From: Mesodorylaimus sp. YZB2_4 | Lineage: Eukaryota > Nematoda > Enoplea > Dorylaimida > Dorylaimidae | Reading direction: 5' to 3' | DNA: 64,000 bases | Assembly: GCA_030248295.1 (NCBI GenBank) | Contig: JASANH010000877.1 | Coordinates: 1-64,000, forward strand | In this document: in pieces, positions 7,687 to 18,900 of the stretch | Position numbering within the stretch: position 1 is the first letter of the stretch | How the letters are laid out: every line of letters begins with the position of its first letter | Position numbers and translations under genes: made by a program | Notes under the pieces: model-generated | Database searches by the model: none | Told to the model about the DNA's origin: nothing | The model's input: the letters and a program-made list of their open reading frames with translations, nothing else

Positions 7687-10600
7687 GTCTTAGTCATGAC
7701 TGCGGAAATGTGTTCAATGTTTTTCGATTATGGTTTCTACCCAATTGAACGCGCAAACTTGATAATTTTCGATGAATGCCATCGAGCAGCACAATTGCAT
7801 CCATTCTCTCGAATTCTGGATCGATATCATCAAGCCAAGAAAGACGGCGTCACCACACTGCCACGAATCCTGGGCCTGACACCTTCCTTGATCAATAAGA
7901 ACAAGGGATTGAAGCATGGATTGAAACCAGCTATTCAAGCTTTGGAACGGATAATGGATTCGAAAGTCATCACGGCCACAAATCATTTGTTAGTGCATCG
8001 GACAAAGCCTGAGGTAGGTCTTAAATAACTCATGGGTAAGATCAGTGGACTAGCTAAACGTCACAGGTAGTTTTGCCATACTTCAGTTTTTTTAGTTTTT
8101 GTGGAATAATGTGAGTGTGGGTATCAAAACTTTGTCTGTACAGTAGTTAATCTAAAACATGACAGCAAGGGTCTAGTGTGTTGCGGCTGTGAAATGAATT
8201 GATTCCAGTCAATCAAAATAATACATTCCCAGCCAGTTCCATTTTTCTGCAGAGCGAAAATTTAGTGTTCGACCGGGCGAAAATTTGCTACCTTCAGTTC
8301 GGGAAACCTGCTTGCATCAGTGCTGAGAATCGTAAAACAAGACACGAAATCAATGCTCGACTATAGGCGGAAAACGCTGGCGCTCAAGAAAACAGGGTGC
8401 ACCAGTGTCGACCAGTGGCGAGTTTTCAACGTCTTTCAGGATTAAAGATAACTCTGACGGGGAATGGGTCGAGAAAAAGCTTTGCGAGCGTAAAAGTCTG
8501 CCTCTCTCTGCTCATTTCTTGACATGTCCAGGAAACTTCAACCATTTCACCTCTTCTGGCCTCTTCTGATTCGATGTTTTTTTTTGTCGTCTGATCTAAC
8601 AGATATTCGTTACTACGGGTATAAAACATAGTTTGCCCCTTCTCTTTTTTTTTGTTTCTGCTAATCCGCCATAGAAGTTTGGTATGTGTCAAGGCTTCTG
8701 GTAAAAATGCAAGGTGAACTGCATGAAGTTCCTCGGACATGTCAAGAAATGAGCAGAGAGAGGCAGACTTTTACGCTCGCGAAGCTTTTTCTCGTCCCAT
8801 TCCCCGTCAGAGTTATCTCCAATCCTGAAAGACGTTGAAAACTCGACACTGGTGCACCCTGTTTTCTTGAGCGCCAACGTTTTCCGCCTATAGTCGAGCA
8901 TTGATTTCGAGTCCTGTTTTACGATTCTCAGCACTGATGCAAGCAGGTTTCCCAGACTGAAGGTCAGCAAATTTTCCAATTCGGGAAGGTGAGTGAAGGA
9001 GAAAAAAAGTAACTGTGGCCATTTTTCAGCCTTTCACGATCAAATGCAAGGACAACAAAGAATTGGAATTCAAGACTAAATTCGGCGATTTTCTCCGTTA
9101 CATATGTGGTACTGAATTCCTCGAATTATCCCAACCAGGAAATTACGAGGTGACGATCAAATTAATCAATGAAACATTCAAAAAAGCTGGCTATATTTTC
9201 GATCGATTGGGTCCTTGGTGTTGTCTCGAGATTATGGATCAACTTGTGCGCAGATTGGATCGACATCACCAAGAGAGACATGATGCGTCGGATGAAGAAA
9301 AACGGATCGTTTTGTTGGCGCGGACACGTTTGATCAGTGCGAAAGAAATATTGAAGATTGAAATTGGTGCTGGGGCGGGAAAATATGCGGATTTGATCAA
9401 AAATTGGTTGCCAGCACGTGTGTCCAATCTACTAATCATTCTGGAGAATTGTAGAAAATCGTTTAGTGATGCGAGTGAATTTTCTGGATTGATTTTCGTA
9501 GAACAGAGGTATATGGCCAAGGCATTAAAGGTAAGAGGACTCCGAGCGAGTACCAGTTTTGGGTTGAATTGTGGGCTTGGGGGTTTAGGGCTCATGGTGT
9601 GACCTCAGTTATTCTTGGACCCCAACTGGGCTCGAGGACTATAATGGTGGACTCGTTTGTAGATTTTGTTCTTCTAAGTTTCGTGTTAAAATTATAGATT
9701 CGTTTTCAAAACTGAAGGGTTTTATATATTTTATGGGCAGTAATGTGCATTTTTAAATTTTATCCTCAAATTTGGACTTCGTGACCAAAGTTTTTCAAGT
9801 TAGGAAAATATGCGCTGTCATGAAAAGTCCTGTCAAATTTGTTCTGGTTGACTCAAAACTGCCTTATAATCCTGTGTTCTGGATATATCGACCTGCGAAC
9901 TGAGGTCCCAGCATCGACCGATCCGACCCTAGGCCTGGATCCCGATCCGATCCAGGGTCTGGACTGGCCCGATCCGGCCGATCTGCTTCAAAGATTAGAA
10001 GATAGATTAGGATGACGTATTTGGCACTGCGTCCTCACCGACCTGCCATGGTTCCTCGCTGTCACTCTCTGTTAGACCACTCCAAAGGACATGGGAGAGA
10101 TTAGCAGCGCCTAAAGCGGGATCAATACTGATCTGAGAGAAAAAACGGGATTTTCTCGTTAAACTTTGTCACATTTTATCATTTCCCAGCAGATAAAGCG
10201 CGAAAAATATTAGTTGCCGATCCAGCAGTTAGATCGGATATATCAGAAACTCGGATCGGCGGATCGGTTCAGCCAGATCGATGGATCGGTCGATGCTGGA
10301 CTGAGATGTGGACTAATGTACACGAGGCTATGTTATTTGCAGGAATCCATGGCAGCTATCATAGATCGGTTCAAACCCGATGGTCTGAATGACATTAGGT
10401 TGGAGTACGTGGTGGGAAGTACTGGACGCAACATGGCCGAAGAAGAAATTTCGCCGTTCGCACGTTTGGCCAAGGTGAGGGTGGGACATGGGCATTTGAT
10501 TATGCCAGGTCCCACAATGAATTCACCTGTTTGGCTTTAGCGCAACCTAGAAATTTCAGAGCCCAGCCTACAATTTTTTTATGTCAATCTCTACATGGCC

Positions 10601-12997
10601 TAAATTGAACTCAAACCCATAGCGTCCGTTCGGGCTCGAGATCAGGATCGGGAATCGCTTAATCCCGGCCGGGATTAGGATATTCAGAATGCCATTTTTT
10701 CACCTTATCTGTAGGTAACCTACAACCCACCTAAAGTAGCCAGCAAATATGGAGCTAAGAACTTCTTTGCGCAGTATTTATCACTACATTCAAAATCATG
10801 CAAGCAAAAAACCATAGCATTAGTCAATCATTAGCAAGCAAATCCCCTCCTTCCTATTTGTCACTTCAATCATCCGCCAAAGTTTCTCTGTTGTCCAGCT
10901 TACCCTTCTGCAACACTCCCTTCCTCTCTCCTTTGCCTTCTTCACGACATTCAATCCCGACCATTTTCTTATCGGGATCGGGATTGGGATCTTCAACGAA
11001 CGCTAGAAACTCAACACAAAAATATCCCCAAAAATGCTTTTGATGAGTCGAATAGGATACGAAAAATTGATGCTTTCCTTATTTCACAATCAGGAAAAGA
11101 AGGGAAGGAAAAAATTGGCCGGAATCTCTCTAACTCATACCTGAAATGTGTTTTCAGCTCGACATCGGATCATGAGAGCAGGGAACCCCGCGAGTTAAAT
11201 CTTAGCAAGATTAGACGAATCTTCGCTGCGTGCTGTAAATCCTCGCTTCCATCCAGGATACAGGATTTTGAATAAGTCCGCCCATCCCGCTGTTGCTGTA
11301 CAGAAGTTAGACCCCATACTTTTGTGTAGGCCCTATTTTAGAGGCGCATTTTGTTAGGGGTGAGAAAAAAATTCGATGTCGGAATTGTGAACAGAACAAC
11401 AAAAGTGGGTACGCGGAATGTATGCCATGATTCAGGGCTGTAGTGTGTTTGAGTGCAGTTTTAGCCCCAAAGCGTATAAGTATCTATGCTGCCGCTTATG
11501 GACATTAGATTCCGGTAGCAGTGTACTGGCTGGTCAGAAGGACTATGTGCTTCTGCGAGCTGATAACGGTGACCCAACCTGGAAAAGTTGTTTTTTGGGC
11601 TTGATTCAAAAAAAGACTAACCTGCATAACCTGATCCCCAAGAAATGGACCTAGTGGCAGGCTTAGCAGGGGCCTAGAGCAATGCGACCCCCTAATATCC
11701 GTAGCTAGGCGTAGGGTTCAGCCGCTGTCCAGGCCAACCGGGCGTCATTCAACAAATTTACAGTCCAGCATCGACTGATCCGAAACATTAAGATATTATC
11801 AGGGATGACGTGACGGATTCCCTCGCTAACCTGCCGTATGTCTGTACCAAACCACTTCAAGAACTCGGGAGAACTAACAAGCGTCTGAAGCGGAATCAAA
11901 TTATGATATGGGAGGAAAACTGGGACTTTCTCTTATAAAATGCACAGCACAGCATTTCCTAGCAGATAGCGCCCAGGAAATTTGAATTGCCGATTCAGGA
12001 AACGGTGGTTCAGAGGATCAGACGATGCTGGCGTACAGTGGTCAGAAAAGAAGATATTTGCACGGAACATTTGACGTGAACTGTCGATTACTTTTTAGGT
12101 GATGAATGATTTTCGTCAAAAAACTTTCAACTTGTTGGTTGCGACGAATGTGTTAGAAGAAGGCGTCGACGTGCCTCATTGCAATCTGGTGATTCACTTC
12201 GATCCGCCAAAGACTTTCACATCTTTTATTCAAGCGCAAGGTGATTTACTTTTTTGGGATAGGAGTTCCTGGAATATTCATTGCCCACTCTCGCTCTTTC
12301 TCAAACAATAGAATATTTTACATGCCTCATTGAATTCAAAATTTTGAATCGTGCTTTAAACAGCGCTCACTTTTAGCATCGGGATATTTTTAAATCGTTC
12401 TTGTCCGTCGCTCACATTGGAGCTGCTAGTATGAGGGGGGCGTAGGGCCGGCCGGACACTGAACCGTTCCTCTCAACCCCCCCCCCCCCCCCCCCCCCCA
12501 CCTGAGGTCCAGCAGGATGAAAGAAAAGAAAGGAAGCAAAAGCGATCCAATTGTATGGGGGCTGGACCAAGACCTGGCCTCCAAGCACAGGCCAATTGTC
12601 CGGCCAGCCTACAGTACTGTATGTAAACAGTCATACCTCACTCACTCCACTCGACCCGAACCTGACCTGGCCTGACCTCTCACACGCGGTCAGATCAGGC
12701 TTAGGCGATCTGATCTGATCTTCACCCCCTCTAACCCAGCCGACCTCGCCCGTACTTGGGGAGCTGCCCAAAGTGTGAGGTTGAATTTGGAGGCAGATCC
12801 CTTGTCGGCGGAGGCCAATGGGAGTGCCTATCGAAAGTTTCTCGCTGTGGTGTCGTGTTAAGGGATACTCCTATTAAGTGTTGCTCTTCATTGAAGGCAG
12901 GGCCCGTAAAGCTGATTCCAAGTATTACGTGCTGGTGGACAGCAGCAAGTACGATCTATTTCTTCGTCAACGTAATCTCTATGTTGAGAACGAAAAG
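7687..12997 (+). CDS. dcr-1: Dicer helicase exons (motifs II-VI)
   Basis: Exon 1 opens with VLVMTAEM and holds the DECH box ([16 protein letters not shown]) and motif III as GLTPS. Exon 2 carries the insertion and [11 protein letters not shown] of the second RecA lobe. Exon 4 has [16 protein letters not shown] (motif V). Exon 5 completes motif VI as QGRARK. To keep the QGRAR frame, the acceptor of exon 5 must be the AG at 12895-12896, not the more obvious CAG four bases downstream. I did not extend exon 1 upstream to the open frame at 7387: that stretch has no Dicer similarity and ends in a textbook acceptor (ccattccag). The introns hold a long inverted repeat and two MITEs. Confidence 0.9.
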
Positions 12998-15900
12998 GTA
13001 AGCACTGTGGTGAGAAATGGTTACTTGCTGGGAGGGAACCATCCTTTCCATAAATTATGACGGGAGGTCGATATTCCGCTGGCTAGGATAGTTCACCCCC
13101 TCCAGTTGATGTAACAGCTGTAAGTACCTGCCTTGCTCCAGCCGGAGTTTTTGGTCCTAGAGACGTCGGTCTCTTATGTCTCCCCTGCCTGGATGCTTTG
13201 GTTTGCAGCAGTCAGGAGAGAGGAAGGTTTTACAAACAATGAGAGGGGGATGGGGTTGACGAAGCGAGAACGTCCGCCTTTCAGTCACTGTGCTCACCAA
13301 CATCGCTGACTTTTTCTGCGGGAGGGGGGTCTGATCTTCGTTTGGGGAGGGGGGTCGGAAGGTGGCCCATTTTGGTTTCTTGTAAGAAGTGAATTTTTTA
13401 AATTTGAATTTTCCTCGCGAAAATTTAAAGTTGGTTTGGGCCTTCCAAGGAAAAACATTGGTTCTTTTTTACTATAAAAAAATGAAATTTTTTTGGGGGT
13501 TTAAAAAATAGCAAAGGTACCTGCACAACCTCGCCGGGCGGGACAGGAGGGTCTTCGCCATGTAAAAAATTTTCTTCTGCCAAAGATAGTTGGGGGGGGG
13601 GGGTAAAAACAGTAAAGGTACCAGCACACCCTTGCCGGGCGGGACAGGGGGTCTAAAAAATGAGAAGGGTCCCCCCTTTGCAAAATTTTTTAAAAACTCA
13701 AGGGGGGTCTTCGCCATGCAAGAAAATTTTCTTCTGCCAAAAAATTTGGGGGGGGGGGGGGGTTCAAACACAACACATTAAAGGTGGAGGGCACAGACTG
13801 CGTGACCTGCACACCCTTGCTGGGCGGGACAGGGAGGTCTGAAAAATGAGAAGGGTCCCCCTTTACAAAATTTTCCCAAAATTTTGTGAAGGGGGGACCC
13901 TTCTCATTTTTTGGGGTCTACACTACCTTGGATACCCAGTCAGCGATGTTGGTGGTCACTGTGGTACTGTCTGTTCTAGTTGTACAGCAGAGGTGCCGCA
14001 TGGAATGGATTTCTTCACTTCGGGTGCGTGTAACATGTGCTCGGAGCCGGCAGTGTGCCCATCTATTGGAGAAAGTGGAACGTCAACCACTTGGGTTGAC
14101 GTTTCACCTGTCTTAAAGTACTACGTAGAGGTCGGGGACTGCTGCACTGAGTTTCATACGGAGTGTATAAGCTCCCCGCAGCACCACCTACGCGCCCAAT
14201 GATTCTCTGCCAGGGGTCTGGCGCTTAGACTCAGGAGGCGGTTACCAGGCAGGACGTAGGTGGTACGCTCATGTTACAGTTGGCTTCACGGACTGATACC
14301 GCTTCTAGCAGCGCAGCGTAAGTCCTCGTCGAGGCTGGGCAGGAGCCCTGTGCTCGTCGTGGTCTGGACTCCCCCCCAGGGGTGATGATCTCTGCTGTCT
14401 TTCTGGTCGACGGGGCCGTTGCTTGCGCCATACCAAAACAAAATAGAGAACGCAGTTCAGTGCACTCTATAACCAAGAGCACGACAACAGTAGGTAACTG
14501 ATGAGCCCTACTGCTCTCTCCAATGTAGCTCTGAATTTAGGGATCGCACAGGCTCTGCTAAATCTGGTCCACACTATCTGGTTGGATTTCTTGTTTCACT
14601 GATGATAGGGACGTAGCGCTCGCATGTCTCTGTCTTGATCGCGGTTGGAGGAGGCAATTTTTGTGATATATGTGTGTTTGGCTTGTGGAGAAGGTAGTGT
14701 ATTTGGTTGCCTTGACTGGCCGCAGCATACTGCGCATCAGTTGCCTTCGTTGGCCGCTCGATACGCTCCTCCAGGCGAGGCAGAATCCAACCCGTCGGGT
14801 TGATGTCTCTGGCTCCTACGACTAGGAAGCTTCCTTGGAGGGTTGTTGATGTCATTTACTCCCCGCGGTATACTCTCCGGTGTGGGGCTGTCCAGCCTAA
14901 CACCCTGCCCCGCTTACTTCGAGGGCTTCAATAGTGAAGGATGCCATTCTCTCTATCGATACGATTATAGGAAATCATGACATGGAGGGAGAGTGTACAG
15001 TGACTTTTTGCGAATAGTCTCAAATAATCAGAGTGCGGTCGATTGTTGTGACTTCAGAATAAGAAACTGTTGTTGGTTAACCAAGGTTTTTCTTCAACAG
15101 TTCACCCAAATCGTCCACTAGGTAATGAAAATGCGTTGTCGACGATTGCAGGAAATCTACAATCCAGTCAACTACACGAAGACAGACCTGAAACGGGAAT
15201 CATTCGACATCTCGTTGGCGAACGTGTTGCAGCCACCTTATTTCCCACCAGTCCCTGACGACGTACTTGGTCAGCCTCAGATCTCCATGCTTAATGCGAT
15301 AACTATTGTGAATAGGTAAGTTGTGATCATATTTGGTCGATTCTAAGTATTTAAGACGTCACCAGAGCTACTCCCAGCGTGGCAGCTGGTGGCAGGGGCA
15401 GTGCTAATGGTAACGTAGTCCAATGATTGTAGTGAAAACGGGCAACTTAATCTGGCGAGGAATGCATTTTCCCACAAAAATTCAAATTTAAGAAACGGGA
15501 AATTTTGCAGTGAATCTGTGGGGCAGATTATTGGGTGTTGGTCAAAATGTTTCCTCCGTTTTTTTGCAGATACTGTTCGAATTTACCCAGTGACGTGTTC
15601 ACCCGGTTGGTGACCAAGTACTGCGTCCGTGAAACAAAGGCTGCTGGCGAGCAGTCGGGGACCATGTACCAAGGATCTCTTATTTTGCCCTTGAATTCTC
15701 CAGTGAAACAGAAAATCGAGGTAGGTCCTCGCTGTGTTCAGGGAGTAAGGTTTATGCTGACTAAAGCATATTATGAATTGTGCAGTTGCGAGCAGCAGAG
15801 ACTTTTTGCCTAGAGACTATCTCCCGCCGCCTGGGTGCGCTGGTTACAGCAGTCAGTGCTGGTTGGTCAGGCCAGCTATGGCTGGCAACATGCAGTCGCA

Positions 15901-18900
15901 TAACGGCTCCTCTCTATGGCTCATTATCGACACTGCAATGCGCGATTGACCGACTGGCCAAGTTACAGGTTGCTGCCAAGTTATAGGTGCACATATCGTT
16001 GGTTACCAGCATCCCGGTCTGTCAGCTGATCGATTTTCTCGCCTGCAGGAAGGCACCACATCAGTCACGTTGATGTTTTAGCCGTCTTTCAGGTTTTCGC
16101 GAAAGTAGTTACTTATCCCTTCTCAGAGTTTTGTCCCGTAGAGTTTGGTCTCAAATCCAACCAGCCGCCTTGGTGGTCTGGTTACAAAACTAATATCAGG
16201 TGATCAGCCATTCATTTAGGTGGTATTTTCCTGATCTTGCCTGTTCAGTCTACCCTTCCAGGGCTCGCTCGCTCCTTGGTTGGTAACCCAGCGTACTGGA
16301 TCTATTTGCGCACGGGGTCCTTGCCTTTCATGTTACTAAAGAAACTAACGATCAGTTATAGGGTCAGCCACAGACGACTTTTACGTTCTCTGACTCCTGA
16401 TGCAGGCTGAGTTAACTGTTTGCGGGAATGTATTGGCGCATGAATGTTATGTACAGAATGCTGGTGGCTGCTCCACATCTTGTCTTCTGCAGCCTGTGCA
16501 GCCTACGCCACTATGCTGTGCTTATTGTCTCACCCAGGCCGTAGCCCTGGCTTTTGCTACTGCTCTGCATAGCAGCATAAACATCAAAGCTATAGGAAAT
16601 CTTGTCGGACCTGTCTGGTAATCTGGCCTCTGCATGGAGTGGCAGTTGGAAGAGTAACCCGCCAGTCACTGACTGGGTCGAAAAACTTGGTTGACTCCCT
16701 GGGTTTTCGACATAGTGTGAAGTTGTGCTGTACCATCCCCTTCCAGTATTACCTGGCCATATCTGTGATTTCAGGGCCTGCCAATGCCGAATCGTCGTTA
16801 CGCTCGAATGTCGACAGCCTTTGCCGTTGCCAAGTCACTTTTTGAACAAGGCGAATTAAATTTTTATTTGCTGCCGATTCGAGGGGCGGCCTTGAATTCG
16901 TATTTGTTAGATGAGCCGAAAGCGGAGGAGGACGAGAGAGCCATTTTGGAAGTGGAAGGTCGTTGTGGAACCAAGAAACGAAGGCATTACTATCCGAGGA
17001 AGGTTAGTGACGTGCTGATCTGCGTGAGGCGTTTTAATGAAGGACTGGGCTGATAGAATAGAGGCGCGGGTTTCAATCCTGCAAAGTTTATGTTTTTGCG
17101 TATGTTTCTTGATATTCGAGCATAAACCAGGCGATAGAAAGGAGTGAACACTGTTAAGGCCCGTATCATAGCTAATCAAGAACTATTTCCCCGCTGTTAC
17201 ACCTGTGTAGACGACCAGGCTGGGTTGTCCCTACTCCTATGCGAGGCGAGAAATAGGGAGTCCGAAGGAGAGCGTTGGACAAGGAGGCATATGAGAATGA
17301 TGTGGCCCTTTTTTCAGCTGGCCAAGGCATTGACTGGCTCTCAACCCAAGTGTGGCCAATCCGCCTATTTACATTTGATCGGAATCACTCCTAAGACCAA
17401 AGAGCCCAGATCAACCATTCCGTTGGGAATAATATCCTCGAAACAGATACCAAAGGTGAGTCTTCTGACTTCTCTTTCCAGTGTCAGCGGTATAGCTACT
17501 TTTGCATTAACCCAATTCACTGCCTGAGTGCCTTGCCCGAGCTCTCCAGTTCCAGTAGGATCAGGGTGTTCGAAGTTCTTCACAGACGTGCCCCTATTCA
17601 TCAGTCGTATGCTGTACTCGAGAAGCAGATAGACACGAAACCCGAGCCGCGATGTTCGGCACCCTCTTCGGGTTTCCAATTTGCAGATTGACGCCTCGCC
17701 ATGTTCTTTTCAGTTGCCACAGTTTCCAGTATACAACGGTGCGGGCTTGTACGAGTACGATGTTGCGGTCAGTTGCGTGAAGATTATCGAGGGACTCGGG
17801 CTTGATCAGCTGAACTTGCTGTCCGAGTTCCACAGGACTGTGTTCTCGGATGTATTGAAGGTCTCGAATCGCAGTGTCTTGACCTACGATCCTGACTCGG
17901 CCGAGAGTGGGGCGATTCTTGCTGCGTTGAAGGAAGGTAAGAACCGTTGGATGAGGTCTCTGTGTTTGCCAGTGACTGCTGTGCTGTACATAGATGTGTG
18001 TTCAAGATCTAGCTTGGGGGGTGGGTGGGGTGAAGGTGCAAGGTTTCGATGGCGTTTGTTGGCCCCAGCAGCGGTTAGTTAAGTGTTTGACTGCCTGGCC
18101 AGATCTGGGAAGAGGGTCTATCCAAGTTCAGCCGTAGTGTTGGTGTTTTCTGTGTCCATCGAGTGACGTACACTAACGGCCACTAGTTTTCAAACAACAA
18201 ATCCCAAACGCAGAAAGGTGGATCCATAATTTTGGCCACTAGTGTATGAGGTTAGTTGAAGACGTTATTGAAGACAACGCAGGGTTCCCACCACTCCCCA
18301 AACTCCCTAAACTCCCCGAAAACTCCCCAATTTCACGACCCCTCCCTGAATCTCCCTAAATCTCCCTAAATTTCCGTGAATTGTCAGCATCTCCCCAATT
18401 TTGGTCAGTTTTTTGGTCAGTTCAGTCATTTTTGCTGTCACTTTGTCATTTTGCTGTGTTTAAAATGCCGCGCTTTTTGTTATACGTAGTTTGTGACTTG
18501 ATCAGCAGGTGGTGTGAGCGTGTACAGTAGGCATTCACTGTTTATGTGCTATGGAAGTGGTCTGACTTGAGTTTTTGTAAAAGAGGGTTGTTGTTATAGA
18601 TGCTTCTTGTGTTATCACATGGTAATGCGATTGTTGAAAGTGGATTTTCTGTCAACGAATCGCTATTGGTCTCAAATCTCCATGATCAGTCCCTGGTGGC
18701 TCAACGACTTGTTTTGGATTCGGTTAAATCGGCTGGTGGCACCCTCAAAGTGGCAATCGACAAGGATATGTTTCGCCATGTGAAATTGGCCAGCACTCGG
18801 TACAAGCAAGCTTTAGAAGATCGGCGTCAAGCACAAGAAACCGAATCAGCGGCGGCTGTGGAGAGAAAGCGGAAAGCACGCGAACTGGAGCTGATTGAAC

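Noticed and set aside
13472..13842. Overlapping open frames on both strands rich in Pro/Gly/Lys
   Set aside because: Created by poly-G/C runs and the repeat modules; no conserved protein features.
17050..17090. GGTTTCAATCCTG, resembling a tRNA B box
   Set aside because: No A box or cloverleaf upstream; it lies in a Dicer intron without other support.
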